Shown here: in pieces, positions 1 to 8,940 of the stretch | Layout: every line of letters starts with the position of its first letter | Numbering within the stretch: the first letter of the stretch is position 1 | Assembly: GCF_000426305.1 (NCBI RefSeq) | Contig: NZ_AUFC01000022.1 | Location: forward strand, 1-52,934 | Source of the DNA: Anaerovorax odorimutans DSM 5092 | Lineage (GTDB): Bacteria > Bacillota > Clostridia > Peptostreptococcales > Anaerovoracaceae | Direction of reading: 5' to 3' | Length of the DNA: 52,934 bases | Made by a program: the position numbers and the translations under genes | Notes under the pieces: generated by a model | Database searches by the model: none | What the model was told of the DNA's origin: nothing | Seen by the model: only the letters and a program-made list of their open reading frames with translations

Positions 1-48
1 CGATGATTTTCTTAACGTGCGATGCCCTTTCGGGTTCGATTCCCAAAT

Positions 49-75
49 TAAAAAAACCTCTTTAAAAAGAGGTTC
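49..75 (-). terminator. Terminator of tRNA-Gly
   Basis: Read on the minus strand, arms AACCTCTTT and AAAGAGGTT are followed by a run of T (the A run at 50-56). It lies directly downstream of the tRNA 3' end. Confidence 0.7.
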
Positions 76-77
76 TC

Positions 78-151
78 TGGAGCGGGTGAAGGGAATCGAA
101 CCCTCGTATCCAGCTTGGGAAGCTGGTGTTCTGCCATTGAACTACACCCGC
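78..151 (-). tRNA. tRNA-Gly (anticodon CCC)
   Basis: The minus strand starts GCGGGTG, which pairs with CACCCGC at the 3' end, followed by discriminator T and an encoded CCA. The anticodon arm is CCAGC-TTCCCAA-GCTGG, so the anticodon is CCC with the invariant T33. The T loop TTCGATT is typical. Length is 74 nt including CCA. Confidence 0.95.
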
Positions 152-249
152 ATGTGATTTTTAATAGTGTACATTATTAATATTAAACTAATTTTTTTAA
201 TTAATCAAGGGATTTATTTATGTTCTTATTATTTTAAATGGAAATTTAC

Positions 250-290
250 ATAAAAGTATCACCAACTACGGTATTAATGTAATTGGTGAT
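250..290 (-). terminator. Putative terminator of the peroxiredoxin gene
   Basis: Inverted repeat ATCACCAA / TTGGTGAT (258-265 and 283-290) with a 17-nt loop. On the minus strand it is followed by a short T-rich stretch. It sits 27 nt past the peroxiredoxin stop codon. Confidence 0.5.
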
Positions 291-316
291 ATATTTTTAA
301 ATTATAGTTATAAAAA

Positions 317-982
317 TTATTCAGTCTCATTTTCATTAAAAGGTTGTTTGTAACACCAGTACCAATCTATACAGTCAAGTCCTATTTCCTCAGCATTATC
401 TTCTCTTGTCAATAAATTGTTATATGTCATAGATGGTGGCACTAATACAGGTTGACCTGGTTCCCAGTCAGCTGGTGTAAGAACTTTATATTCATCTGTA
501 GTTTGAATTGCTATTAATAATCTTAATATTTCTTGAATGTTTCGCCCATTTGTAGCAGGATAAATTAATATTGCTCTTATTGTTTGACGAGGATCAATTA
601 TATAAACATTTCTTATTGTTTCTTGAGTTGTAATATCCGGTGCAAACATACCGTATGCTCTGGCAATATCTCCGCTCCTGTCAGAGATAATGGGGAAAGG
701 TACAGTTATACCGGTTTTTAAGTAAATATCATAAACCCATGCAAGATGTGATGGATTACTATCGATGCTATGTCCCAGTAATTGTGCATTTCTTTCTTCA
801 AATTGCGGATAAGCATTGGAAAAAGCAATGAATTCAGTTGTACATACTGGAGTAAAATCTCCGGGATGTGAAAAAAATACTAGCCATTTACCCTTATAAT
901 CCGACATTCTGATTGGTCCCATGGTAGAACTTGCAACAAATTCAGGAACTTGCATACCAATATTCAATTGATTTATTTCCAT
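317..982 (-). CDS. Peroxiredoxin, 1-Cys/Prx6-like
   Basis: Thiol peroxidase of the AhpC/TSA superfamily, predicted to reduce H2O2 and organic peroxides in the cytoplasm. The product is 221 residues. The peroxidatic cysteine is Cys47 in the motif PGDFTPVCTTEF. The long C-terminal domain with Cys204 and Cys210 (DCIDWYWC) resembles archaeal and anaerobe Prx6-type enzymes, in which such cysteines form disulfides. An ATG further upstream at 1021 is possible, but the start at 982 has GGAGG at the right distance (CAAATGGAGGTTTTATAATG), so I chose it. The gene stands alone, with a terminator-like hairpin downstream. The electron donor is not visible in the neighbourhood. The family call is firm; the physiological reductant is unknown. 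Confidence 0.93.
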   Translation of the reverse strand: MEINQLNIGMQVPEFVASSTMGPIRMSDYKGKWLVFFSHPGDFTPVCTTEFIAFSNAYPQFEERNAQLLGHSIDSNPSHLAWVYDIYLKTGITVPFPIISDRSGDIARAYGMFAPDITTQETIRNVYIIDPRQTIRAILIYPATNGRNIQEILRLLIAIQTTDEYKVLTPADWEPGQPVLVPPSMTYNNLLTREDNAEEIGLDCIDWYWCYKQPFNENETE

Positions 983-1333
983 TATAAAACCTCCATTTGT
1001 TTTTAATATTAATATATTCAAGTAGTATTAAAATGTTTAACACTAAGCTTAAAGATTAGTTATTTTAATTAACATGCTTTGTGGATAACATTGTTGTTAA
1101 AATGTCGAATAGAGAAAAGATATGTTGAATTTACAGGATTCTAGGCGGAATAAATATACACAGATACCAGTGGATAATTACGATTTAAATAGTATATAGA
1201 ATAAAAAATATTGTAATAATCTTAGGGCAAATTTTATGTATACATAAGCATATTATTTAATAGTAATAGTAAAAAGAGCGGAGTAATAGCTTCATAAATA
1301 TAAAAAAATTATATAAAAATGGGGTGCTGAATA
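983..1333. other. Intergenic region, nothing recognised
   Basis: About 350 bp of AT-rich DNA between the leftward peroxiredoxin gene and the rightward lysis remnant. I see no RNA gene, no clear promoter with both hexamers, and no repeat shared with the rest of the window. Confidence 0.5.
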
Positions 1334-1507
1334 ATGAAAAAAAAATCACCGTGTTTAGGCTGTGAACAGAGAACGCCGGGCTGTCAGTGTAATTGCAAAA
1401 AGGGCATAGAATATTTTAATAAGTGCAAAGAAGAGAAAGAGAAAATAAAAGAAGAAAAAAGAAGAGAATACATAATAACTACTAATTATAAATATAAGAG
1501 GATATAG
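1334..1507 (+). CDS. Small Cys-rich phage-type protein
   Basis: A 57-residue protein beginning MKKKSPCLGCEQRTPGCQC. Five cysteines (7, 10, 17, 19, 21) lie in the first 21 residues, another follows at about 31, and the tail is very basic and charged (KEEKEKIKEEKRREY). Small proteins of this layout (CxxCxxRxxGCxxxC, then a Lys/Glu helix) are common in prophages of Clostridia, which is the basis of the call; no function is known to me. A GGGGTG ribosome site precedes the ATG. It lies 82 nt before the M23 endopeptidase and is probably part of the same lysis-region remnant. Confidence 0.75.
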   Translation: MKKKSPCLGCEQRTPGCQCNCKKGIEYFNKCKEEKEKIKEEKRREYIITTNYKYKRI

Positions 1508-1589
1508 CCTTTATTTTAATATATTATAAAATTTTAGGACATTTTGAATTTATTTATCATATTATAGGAGAAGGGAAAGAAGGTGAAAT

Positions 1590-2219
1590 ATGCAGTTTCA
1601 ATATAGACCTTGTGAAACAACAAGGATAACAAGCAGATACGCATATAGAATCGATCCTATAACTAAAAAAAAAGCAACATTCCATCCGGGTTTAGATATT
1701 TCTCCTATAGATAAGGTTAAGTTTTTTCAAGAACCTATTTTTGCTTGTCTTGGGGGAAAAGTTCTTCTTTCATCCTTTAATTCTGCAAGGGGAAATCAGG
1801 TTTTAATCGATCATGGCTCTAATATTATGACAAGAAGCCAGCATTTAGCTGATTGTAAAGTTAGTAAAGGTGACAATGTAGCGGCAGGTCAGATTATTGG
1901 TCATATGGGAAATACAGGCTACAGTACTGCTCAACATTTGCATTTTGAAGTTATTGCAGATGGAAAAACAGTAAATCCTGAACCTTATATTAAAGACTTA
2001 CCAATTCCCAGTAAACATTCAAATAATTTTAAAAAAGTAAAAGAAAAGTATGGTTTTGAGGCTAATACAATGTCATATTTAGAAAACTATAAATATGCGG
2101 AATTTTTATTTGAGAGAATGTTGTTACCGGTAAAAGAACAGCATTTTCAACTTGGAACTATAAATTATATTTTAGGATATAAATATGGTAAAGAAATTTT
2201 CGAAAAATTGAATGTGTAA
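1590..2219 (+). CDS. M23 family metallo-endopeptidase (phage-type lysin)
   Basis: Predicted zinc peptidase that cleaves peptidoglycan cross-links. The M23/LytM motifs are present: HxxxD as His32 and Asp36 (FHPGLDIS), His85 (SQHL), and HxH as His116/His118 (QHLHFE). The catalytic domain spans roughly residues 10-130. Residues 135-209 form a helical tail of unknown role, perhaps wall binding. There is no signal peptide, as expected for a lysin released through a holin. The next gene encodes a holin and the preceding one a phage-type small protein, so this is most likely a phage lysis cassette. Start: ATG at 1590, preceded by GGAGAAGGGAAAGAAGG and nearby purine-rich bases. Family call firm; phage origin inferred from context. 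Confidence 0.9.
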   Translation: MQFQYRPCETTRITSRYAYRIDPITKKKATFHPGLDISPIDKVKFFQEPIFACLGGKVLLSSFNSARGNQVLIDHGSNIMTRSQHLADCKVSKGDNVAAGQIIGHMGNTGYSTAQHLHFEVIADGKTVNPEPYIKDLPIPSKHSNNFKKVKEKYGFEANTMSYLENYKYAEFLFERMLLPVKEQHFQLGTINYILGYKYGKEIFEKLNV

Positions 2220-2309
2220 AAAAGTGTATTAAGGAAATATTTACTATTTATAAAAACTTCTTTCATTATTAGCGTACAGTTGTGATCTAAGAAAGGAGAT
2301 TGACGATAA

Positions 2310-2561
2310 GTGAATAATATTAATTGGAAACTTAGGTTCAAAAATAAAGCAGTATTATTAGCATTAATAACTTGCAGCGTTTCATTTGTCTATCAGATAT
2401 TAGGTATTTTAGGATTAACTTCACCTGTTTCTGAAGATATAATAATGCAGTTTGTAGCAGTAGGATTAAACATTTTAGTCGCTTTAGGCATTTTAATTGA
2501 TCCTACTACTAAGGGAATTTGTGACAGTAACCAAGCAAAGGAATATACTGAACCTAAATAA
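2310..2561 (+). CDS. Phage holin, phi LC3-like family
   Basis: An 83-residue membrane protein with two hydrophobic segments (about 14-33 and 43-62). The tail motif DPTTKGICDSNQAKEY is characteristic of the phi LC3/phage_holin_1 family. Holins form membrane pores that let the lysin reach the wall. The start is a GTG at 2310 preceded by AAAGGAG. The gene follows the M23 lysin by 90 nt and is closed by a strong terminator, so the lysis pair is a unit. No capsid, tail or integrase genes lie nearby. Confidence 0.9.
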   Translation: MNNINWKLRFKNKAVLLALITCSVSFVYQILGILGLTSPVSEDIIMQFVAVGLNILVALGILIDPTTKGICDSNQAKEYTEPK

Positions 2562-2573
2562 TTTTGATAAAGC

Positions 2574-2617
2574 AGGTCAACTTAGCATATTATAATGTTA
2601 AGTTGACCTTATTTTAT
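2574..2617 (+). terminator. Rho-independent terminator after the holin
   Basis: Inverted repeat AGGTCAACTTA / TAAGTTGACCT (2574-2584 and 2599-2609) followed by TATTTTATAT. Confidence 0.8.
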
Positions 2618-2887
2618 ATATATAAAGATGATTAGCAGTTATGGGCATAAGTCTTAGTTGCTCATTTATGTTAAAATGAAACTAGTAACGTAAAATAATT
2701 ATAATATTTTACTTGAAAAATCAACTTTATGATGACATAATTAAAAATAAAATGTAAAATATTCTGAATAATTAGGAAAGGACATATAATGTTAAATTAA
2801 AAAGAGCTATAAAACAATTAAAATAGTGAGTTTTTCGCTATTATAATATCATTAGACTAAAATAATATAGAGATATGGGTACGAAAA
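2618..2887. other. Upstream region of the LacI-type gene
   Basis: AT-rich. It contains TGAAACTAGT near 2677, which resembles the palindrome TGAAACTGGTTTCA near 5087 and could be a half-conserved operator for the LacI-type regulator. A TATAAT lies near 2842. No RNA gene is recognised. Confidence 0.35.
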
Positions 2888-3919
2888 ATGAATATAAAAG
2901 AAATTGCAAGAAAAGCCGGAGTTTCAGTTGCTACGGTATCAAGGGTTTTAAATCATCCCGAGAATGTGGCCCCTAAGACAAAAGAGCACATTTTAAAAGT
3001 AATGGAAGAATCAGAATATATCCCCAACTGGTTTGCAAGGGGGCTAAATTTTAATAAGACGAATACAATTGGATTATTAATTCCAAATATTTTAAACCCG
3101 GGGTATATGGAAATTGCAAAAGGAGTAGAAGATGTAGCTCATCAAAAGGATTATACTACTTTATTATGCAACGGTGAAAATGAATTAGATAAAGAAAGAA
3201 AATATATAGATACATTAATAAAAAGGCGTATTGATGGTATTGTGCTGATTTCATCACTTTTAGAGCATGAAGATATTATGAATATAAAAAAGCAAGAGAT
3301 ACCAATAGTTTTAATAGGAGAAAATAAATACATGTCCGCAGATGTACCTCTGGTTAGAATTGACTGCCAAAATGGAGCTTATAAAGCAGTAAAACATTTA
3401 ATAGAAAATAAATATAAAGATATTGCTATTATATATGGGGATACACCGGAACAAGAAAATAAAAGAAAGCTTATAGGATATAAGCAAGCTTTAGAAGAAG
3501 AAAAAATAATAGAAAATCCGGAATATATCATAGAAGTAGGAAACAATATAGAAGAAGGATATATTGCAGCAAAAAAATTAATTGATTTGAAAAAACCACC
3601 AAGGGCCATCTTTGCTTCATCAGATCTTTTGGCAATAGGTGCAATTGATGCTATGAAGGATTATGAAGTTAAAGTGCCTGAGCAAATTGCAGTAATTGGT
3701 TTTGATAATATTCAGATGGCAAATTTGATAGAGCCAAAGCTTACAACCATAGCAAAACCTATGCATAAAATGGGTGTAGTAGGAGCAAGATTATTATTTG
3801 ATATAATGGATAGTAAGGATAATGGAGATCAAATTAAGCCCAGAGAAATTCTTTTACAGTCAAAGCTAAAAATAAGAAAATCTTGTGGGCATAAAGAGAG
3901 AATTGGAGAGATATTTTAA
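2888..3919 (+). CDS. LacI/GalR family transcriptional regulator
   Basis: A 343-residue DNA-binding regulator. The N-terminal helix-turn-helix (residues 2-25, IKEIARKAGVSVATVSRVLN) and hinge (to about 60) are classic LacI. Residues 60-330 form a periplasmic-binding-protein-like effector domain starting NTIGLLIPNI. The final tail (RKSCGHKERIGEIF) is typical. The stop overlaps the next start (TAATG), so it is translationally coupled to the PreA-like flavoprotein and probably controls it and perhaps preT-preA. The ligand cannot be read from sequence; given the neighbours, a pyrimidine or related catabolite is my guess. Nearby TGAAAC palindromes are candidate operators. Confidence 0.92.
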   Translation: MNIKEIARKAGVSVATVSRVLNHPENVAPKTKEHILKVMEESEYIPNWFARGLNFNKTNTIGLLIPNILNPGYMEIAKGVEDVAHQKDYTTLLCNGENELDKERKYIDTLIKRRIDGIVLISSLLEHEDIMNIKKQEIPIVLIGENKYMSADVPLVRIDCQNGAYKAVKHLIENKYKDIAIIYGDTPEQENKRKLIGYKQALEEEKIIENPEYIIEVGNNIEEGYIAAKKLIDLKKPPRAIFASSDLLAIGAIDAMKDYEVKVPEQIAVIGFDNIQMANLIEPKLTTIAKPMHKMGVVGARLLFDIMDSKDNGDQIKPREILLQSKLKIRKSCGHKERIGEIF

Positions 3920-5025
3920 TGAAAACAAATTTTTTAGGATTAAAGTTAAAAAACCCAATTATCGTAGCAGCAGGACCTTGGAACAGAGATGGAATAAATA
4001 TAAGAAAAGGGATAGCAGCAGGTGCAGGTGCTGTAATTACTGAAACTATTGTAAGTGATGCACTTTTAGATGTTAGACCAAGAATTGCATATAATGGAAC
4101 AGGAGCACAAAATATAAGATTATATAGTGATATACAAGTTGAAAGCTGGCAAAGAGAAATGGATATAGCAAAAAGTAAAGATAGTATTGTAATTGCAAGT
4201 GTATCTGCACATACACCTTCTGAGCTTGCCTATTTAGCTATGAAAATGGAAAAATTCGGTGCCGATGCCATAGAGCTTAGTATATCATCACCAATGGGTG
4301 AGTCTTTAGAAGTAGTAGCATCAAATGCTGACAGAGTTTATCAAATGACAAAAGAAGTAGTTGAAAACATTAAAATACCTGTTATGGTAAAACTCTCACA
4401 AAATGCAACAAATATATCCAAAGTGGCAAAGACAGTAAAAAAGGCAGGAGGTTCAGGTGTTTCGGCAATTAATACTATTAGATGTATACTGGGTGTTGAT
4501 ATTGAAACGATGAAACCAATGCTACCAACTTACGGAGGCTATTCAGGAGTACCCATACGTCCACTGGGGCTTGCCAGTGTTGCAACAATTGCTCAGACCG
4601 TTGATATTCCGTTATGTGGAATAGGTGGAATTGAAAATTATAAAAATGCTCTTGAATATATTTCACTTGGTGCATCCGCAGTACAAATAGGAACTTCCGT
4701 TATGTTAAATGGATTTGATGTAATTACGAAGATTGTAAATGATTTGGAAAAATGGTTTGATGAAAACGATATTAAAGATATAAAAGAGATTAGAGGACAA
4801 GCTTTAAAGCATTTGAAATCTTTTGAAGAAATAAAAATTGAACCTATTACTTGTCATAGTGACGATAAAGAATGTGCTGAAAATTGTCATCTTTGTATGA
4901 ATTCATGTATATATGGGGCTATTACAAGGGAAGAAGGCATAATTAAAATTGACAAAGAAAAATGTACAGGCTGTGGTCTGTGTAATTTTATCTGCCCTGT
5001 TAAAAAATTAAGATTAGACTGGTAA
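3919..5025 (+). CDS. Dihydroorotate/dihydropyrimidine dehydrogenase-like flavoprotein with ferredoxin domain
   Basis: A 368-residue protein. Residues 1-300 are a DHOD-like FMN barrel (start KTNFLGLKLKNPIIVAAGP; phosphate-binding GIGGI and GASAVQIGTS near the end). Residues 310-368 hold two Cys clusters: CHLCMNSC and CTGCGLCNFICPV, the latter a [4Fe-4S] ferredoxin motif. It is a paralogue of the PreA at 6797, but the active-site loop reads SISSP where PreA has NFSCP, so the substrate may differ. It is coupled to the LacI-type regulator (1-nt overlap). Possible roles are oxidation or reduction of a dihydropyrimidine or dihydroorotate-like ring. Family call firm; substrate unknown. Confidence 0.85.
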   Translation: MKTNFLGLKLKNPIIVAAGPWNRDGINIRKGIAAGAGAVITETIVSDALLDVRPRIAYNGTGAQNIRLYSDIQVESWQREMDIAKSKDSIVIASVSAHTPSELAYLAMKMEKFGADAIELSISSPMGESLEVVASNADRVYQMTKEVVENIKIPVMVKLSQNATNISKVAKTVKKAGGSGVSAINTIRCILGVDIETMKPMLPTYGGYSGVPIRPLGLASVATIAQTVDIPLCGIGGIENYKNALEYISLGASAVQIGTSVMLNGFDVITKIVNDLEKWFDENDIKDIKEIRGQALKHLKSFEEIKIEPITCHSDDKECAENCHLCMNSCIYGAITREEGIIKIDKEKCTGCGLCNFICPVKKLRLDW

Positions 5026-5050
5026 TTTTAATTATTCTGAAAATAAAGTG

Positions 5051-5078
5051 TTGCATTATTCAGAAAGTATAGTATAAT
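5051..5078 (+). promoter_or_regulatory. Candidate sigma-A promoter
   Basis: TTGCAT (5051-5056), 16-bp spacer, TATAAT (5073-5078). It is 26 nt past the flavoprotein stop and about 430 nt before preT, and is immediately followed by the palindrome at 5087-5101. Confidence 0.5.
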
Positions 5079-5080
5079 GA

Positions 5081-5109
5081 AAAGTATGAAACTGGTTTCA
5101 TGCTTTTTA
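5081..5109 (+). terminator. Hairpin: terminator or LacI-type operator
   Basis: AAAGTATGAAAC / GTTTCATGCTTT with a TG centre, followed by TTTAT. It can terminate the LacI-flavoprotein operon. The core TGAAACTGGTTTCA also looks like a LacI-family operator, and it lies just downstream of the -10 hexamer at 5073. Confidence 0.55.
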
Positions 5110-5514
5110 TAATTTCAGGGCTAAATAAATAATTGAAAAATACATGAAAAATTATTTATTTAAAGAGAAAATTAATGAATTAGCTTCATAGTAAACAACT
5201 TTTAAATCATTATCCACAAATATTTTACTTAGCTGAATTTTTAATTAAGAAAATGAACAAGCTAGAATATAATTACTAATTTTTTTGAAACTGTTCAAAA
5301 GATCTGAATTATAAAAGGAAAATGGTGATTCAATAGTATGAACAACTCTCATATGGATCACATTGAGCGCTATATTCCTGTGTATTTAACTTATTTAATC
5401 TGAAGTAGCATAGGATTTAAAAATTCTATACATTAAGCAGGAAAACATGCGTTTTAAAAGTTTGTATTAATTTAATTAAGTAGGTGTTTAGAAAGCCGAA
5501 AGGAGTTGAAAAAT
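5110..5514 (+). other. Long leader/intergenic region before preT
   Basis: About 400 bp without a convincing gene. It contains an inverted repeat of AAATAAATAATT and its complement (about 5122-5161). A 21-codon open frame starting ATGAACAACTCTCATATGG at about 5339 lacks a well-spaced ribosome site and is not annotated as a gene. No known riboswitch class was recognised. Confidence 0.4.
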
Positions 5515-6795
5515 TTGAGTAAAGTAAGAAAAGATAATTACACTTCTGAAGCTGCATCTGGTTTTACTCCTAGAACAGCTATGGAAGAAGCAGCGAGATG
5601 TTTACTATGTCATGATGCTCCATGTAGCCAAGGATGTCCTGCTGGAACTGATCCTGGTAAATTTATAAGATCTATTAGATTTAGAAATGTGAAAGGTGCA
5701 GCAGAAACAATCAGAGAAAATAATATTCTTGGAGGTACATGTGCCAGAGTCTGTCCATATGATAGACTTTGTGAAGAAGCTTGTAGCAGATGCGGTATTG
5801 ATAAACCAATAGAAATCGGAAGGCTTCAAAGATTTGCCATAGAGCAAGAAGAAGCTTTCAAAATGCAGATATTAAATACTCCTGAAAATAAAAAGAATGA
5901 AAAAGTTGCATGTATTGGATCCGGTCCTGCATCACTTGCTTGTGCAGCTAAACTTGCTACATCAGGTTATCTAGTAACAATTTTTGAATCAGAAGAAAAA
6001 GCAGGAGGTGTTTTAACATATGGAATTACACCAGCAAGACTTCCTCAAAATGTTGTTGATCAGGATATTCAAAAAGTAAAAGACTTAGGCGTTGAATTTG
6101 TATTTAATACAAAAGTTGGTGAAGATCTTACTATAGATGATATAAAGGATAAGGGTTTTGAAGCTATTTTTGTAGGTACTGGTTTATGGGCTGCAAAGAT
6201 TCCTGATATTCCTGGTAAAAATTTAGATGGTGTAACTACTGCAGTTGATTTCTTAAAGAATGCAAGAGAGTCAAAGGGTACTTTAGATGTTGGAAGCAGT
6301 GTAGTTGTAATCGGCGGCGGAGATGTTGCTATGGATTGTGCAGTTTCTGCAAAATTGTTGGGAGCTGAAAAAGTTGCTATTTACTATAGAAGAACATTAG
6401 AGGAAGCTCCTGCAAATATGGAAGAAATTCAATATGCAATTTCCTTAGGAGTTACTATTACTACAAATTTTGCCCCTGCTGAAATCACTGGAGACGGCAA
6501 AGTTGAGTTTATAACCTTTGATGGAAGAGATAAAAAGTCTAGTGCAAAAGTTGCCGCTGATACAGTAGTTTTTGCTATTGGTCAGGCACCAGAAGATATG
6601 AAAAAGCTGGCACCAATTGAAGTTACTGAAAAGGGAACTATTGAAGCGGATGAAGATGGTAAAACAAATATCGACTATATATTTGCAGCAGGTGATATTG
6701 TAAATGGTGGAAACACCGTTGTTGAGGCAGTTGCACAAGGTAAGAAGGCGGCTGAAGAAATTATGAACTATTTCGAAAAGAAAGGAGTGAAATAA
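5515..6795 (+). CDS. preT: PreT: NAD(P)H-dependent dihydropyrimidine dehydrogenase, FAD subunit
   Basis: A 426-residue flavoprotein of the GltD/PreT family that passes electrons between NAD(P)H and PreA in reductive pyrimidine metabolism. Residues 20-110 carry the DPYD N-terminal cysteine-rich [4Fe-4S] domain ([29 protein letters not shown]). The FAD Rossmann motif is [15 protein letters not shown] with GGVLTYGI. The NAD(P)H motif [20 protein letters not shown] follows, and near the C-terminus is the [12 protein letters not shown] motif. AGGAG at 5501-5505 is correctly spaced for the TTG at 5515; a TTG at 5506 would be too close. AAAGGAG for preA lies in its last codons, so the two are coupled. 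Confidence 0.93.
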   Translation: MSKVRKDNYTSEAASGFTPRTAMEEAARCLLCHDAPCSQGCPAGTDPGKFIRSIRFRNVKGAAETIRENNILGGTCARVCPYDRLCEEACSRCGIDKPIEIGRLQRFAIEQEEAFKMQILNTPENKKNEKVACIGSGPASLACAAKLATSGYLVTIFESEEKAGGVLTYGITPARLPQNVVDQDIQKVKDLGVEFVFNTKVGEDLTIDDIKDKGFEAIFVGTGLWAAKIPDIPGKNLDGVTTAVDFLKNARESKGTLDVGSSVVVIGGGDVAMDCAVSAKLLGAEKVAIYYRRTLEEAPANMEEIQYAISLGVTITTNFAPAEITGDGKVEFITFDGRDKKSSAKVAADTVVFAIGQAPEDMKKLAPIEVTEKGTIEADEDGKTNIDYIFAAGDIVNGGNTVVEAVAQGKKAAEEIMNYFEKKGVK

Positions 6796-6796
6796 A

Positions 6797-8050
6797 ATGG
6801 CAATAAAGAAAGATTTATCAATTGATTTTTTAGGTGTTAAATGTGAAAATCCTTTTTTCCTTTCGTCATCACCTGTTGGAAGCAATTATGAAATGGTTGC
6901 AAAATCATTTGAAGAAGGCTGGGGAGGAGTTTTTTATAAAACTGTAGGAATTTTTGTTGCTGATGAATGCTCTCCAAGATTTGATAATGTGAATAAAGAG
7001 GGACTTCCATGGGTTGGTTTTAAAAATATGGAACAAATTTCTGACAAACCTACGGAAGTAAACTTTGAAAATATGTATAAGCTGAAAAGAGATTATCCCG
7101 ATAAAATTATGGTAGCCTCAATTATGGGAAGCAATGACGAGGAATGGAGAAAGCTTGCGAAGATGTGTGATGAAGCAGGAGTGGATCTTATTGAAGGGAA
7201 CTTCTCTTGTCCTCAAATGACAAGCCATGCCATGGGTTCAGATGTTGGTTCTTCCCCTGATTTAGTAAGAGCATACTCAAAAGCTGTTTCAGAGACAACA
7301 AAAATTCCTTTTATTGCAAAAATGACTCCAAATATTACCTCTATGGAAGTACCTGCTATTGCTGCTATTGAGGGTGGAGCTAAGGGTATTGCTGCTATTA
7401 ATACAATTAAATCCATTACCAATATAGACCTTGAAAATATGACGGCTATGCCGGTTGTAAATGGGAAATCCTCAATTTCAGGATATTCTGGTGCTGCTTG
7501 TAAGCCTATAGCTTTAAGATTTATTGCTCAGATGCTTCAAAATGAAAAATTAAAAGATATTCCTATTTCCGGTATTGGTGGAATTGAAACATGGAGAGAT
7601 GGATTGGAATTTTTGCTATTAGGATGTAGAAATTTACAAGTTACCACAGCTATCATGCAATATGGTTACAGAATAGTAGAAGATATGAAAAACGGCTTGA
7701 TGCATTGGATGGATGAAAGAGGCTATAATAAGTTAGATGACTTTATTGGAAAGGCTCTTGGAAATATTGTTCCAGCAGAAGATTTAAACAGAGATTTTAA
7801 AATTTATCCTCAATTTGATGATGAAAAATGTATAGGTTGCGGAAGATGTTATGTATCTTGCTATGATGGAGCTCATCAGGCAATTGATTGGGATGCTGAA
7901 AGAAGAAGACCTGTTCTTAATGATAATTGTGTAGGATGTCATCTTTGCCTAAATGTTTGTCCGGTTGCTAATTGTATAACACCTGGAGAAATTAAATGGA
8001 AAGATGGCAGAGAACAAATTGATATTGCTATGAAGCATAATTATGAATAA
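6797..8050 (+). CDS. preA: PreA: dihydropyrimidine dehydrogenase, FMN/Fe-S subunit
   Basis: A 417-residue partner of PreT. The FMN barrel (1-320) contains [18 protein letters not shown] in the active-site loop, AKMTPNIT, and SGIGGIETW for FMN phosphate. Residues 345-400 hold two [4Fe-4S] ferredoxin motifs: [11 protein letters not shown] and [13 protein letters not shown]. The complex interconverts uracil/thymine and dihydropyrimidines in the cytoplasm. It starts 1 nt after preT stops and ends in a strong terminator. The downstream pathway enzymes (dihydropyrimidinase, beta-ureidopropionase) are not in the window. Confidence 0.93.
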   Translation: MAIKKDLSIDFLGVKCENPFFLSSSPVGSNYEMVAKSFEEGWGGVFYKTVGIFVADECSPRFDNVNKEGLPWVGFKNMEQISDKPTEVNFENMYKLKRDYPDKIMVASIMGSNDEEWRKLAKMCDEAGVDLIEGNFSCPQMTSHAMGSDVGSSPDLVRAYSKAVSETTKIPFIAKMTPNITSMEVPAIAAIEGGAKGIAAINTIKSITNIDLENMTAMPVVNGKSSISGYSGAACKPIALRFIAQMLQNEKLKDIPISGIGGIETWRDGLEFLLLGCRNLQVTTAIMQYGYRIVEDMKNGLMHWMDERGYNKLDDFIGKALGNIVPAEDLNRDFKIYPQFDDEKCIGCGRCYVSCYDGAHQAIDWDAERRRPVLNDNCVGCHLCLNVCPVANCITPGEIKWKDGREQIDIAMKHNYE

Positions 8051-8081
8051 ATTATAATTAATATAAAAAATGATAAAAGTT

Positions 8082-8127
8082 AAAGAGATAAATAAAATTT
8101 TTTAATTTTATTTGTCTCTTTTTTTAA
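8082..8127 (+). terminator. Terminator after preA
   Basis: AAAGAGATAAATAAAATT pairs with AATTTTATTTGTCTCTTT, followed by a T run. Confidence 0.8.
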
Positions 8128-8143
8128 TCAAATATTTAAATGG

Positions 8144-8173
8144 TTGTTTTTTTTATAACTTTCAATATATAAT
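8144..8173 (+). promoter_or_regulatory. Candidate phoPR promoter
   Basis: TTGTTT (8144-8149), 18-bp spacer, TATAAT (8168-8173), 23 bp before the phoP start codon. Confidence 0.4.
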
Positions 8174-8196
8174 AATGATTATTAGGAGGGACTGCT

Positions 8197-8904
8197 ATGA
8201 AAAAAATATTAGTTATAGAAGATGAACCGAATATTAGAGAATTAGTTTTATATAATTTAACACAGAATTCATATGAAGGTATTTTTGCGGAAGATGGAGA
8301 AACAGGACTTGCTTTAGCTCGTATGGAAAAACCTGATTTGATTTTACTTGATATTATGCTGCCTGAAAAAAATGGATATGATATTTGCAAAGAACTCAGA
8401 GCAGAAGGAAACAAAACTCCTATTATTATGTTAACTGCAAAGAATGAAGAAATAGATAAAGTATTAGGGCTTGAATTTGGTGCTGATGATTATATTTCGA
8501 AACCATTTGGTGTTCGTGAGCTTATGGCAAGAATAAAAGCGGTACTTAGAAGATATGAATCTCAAAATATGACTAAAGCTGATGAAAAGGCTAAAAATAA
8601 AGAAAATAGGGTATTACAAATAGACGATTTGACGATTGATGTAGAAAGACATGAGGTTAGCCTAGGAGGCAAAAAAGTAGATTTGACTTTAAAAGAATTT
8701 GACCTCTTAAAAACCTTAGCGGAAAATCGTGGAATAGTAATGAGCAGAAATCAGCTTTTAGATAAAGTGTGGGGATTTGAGTATATCGGTGAAACAAGAA
8801 CTGTAGATGTACATGTAAGATATATTAGAAAGAAGCTTGGTGATGAAGATAACGATGGTAAATATATTCAAACTGTAAGAGGAGTAGGATATAAAATACC
8901 GTAG
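8197..8904 (+). CDS. phoP: OmpR/PhoB-family response regulator PhoP
   Basis: A 235-residue two-component response regulator. The receiver domain (1-120) has the acidic pocket (EDE), phosphoacceptor Asp52 (LLDIMLP) and the conserved Lys near 102 (SKPFG). Residues 135-233 are a winged-helix trans_reg_C domain ending VRGVGYKIP. It is followed by its kinase and then by the pst-phoU operon, whose promoter carries PHO-box repeats, so I assign it to phosphate control. AGGAGG precedes the ATG. The symbol follows Bacillus usage; the family cannot be separated from PhoB on sequence alone. Confidence 0.9.
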   Translation: MKKILVIEDEPNIRELVLYNLTQNSYEGIFAEDGETGLALARMEKPDLILLDIMLPEKNGYDICKELRAEGNKTPIIMLTAKNEEIDKVLGLEFGADDYISKPFGVRELMARIKAVLRRYESQNMTKADEKAKNKENRVLQIDDLTIDVERHEVSLGGKKVDLTLKEFDLLKTLAENRGIVMSRNQLLDKVWGFEYIGETRTVDVHVRYIRKKLGDEDNDGKYIQTVRGVGYKIP

Positions 8905-8940
8905 GTTATTATAAAATGAAATGGGAGAAAAAGTAATTAA

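Noticed and set aside
1-48. T-arm-like string (GGGTTCGATTCCC) at the left edge suggesting a second tRNA
   Set aside because: The stem pairs at only three or four of five positions, and no acceptor or anticodon arm can be completed within the window.
5339-5404. 21-codon leader peptide before preT
   Set aside because: No well-placed ribosome site and no regulatory codon run or attenuator that it could control.
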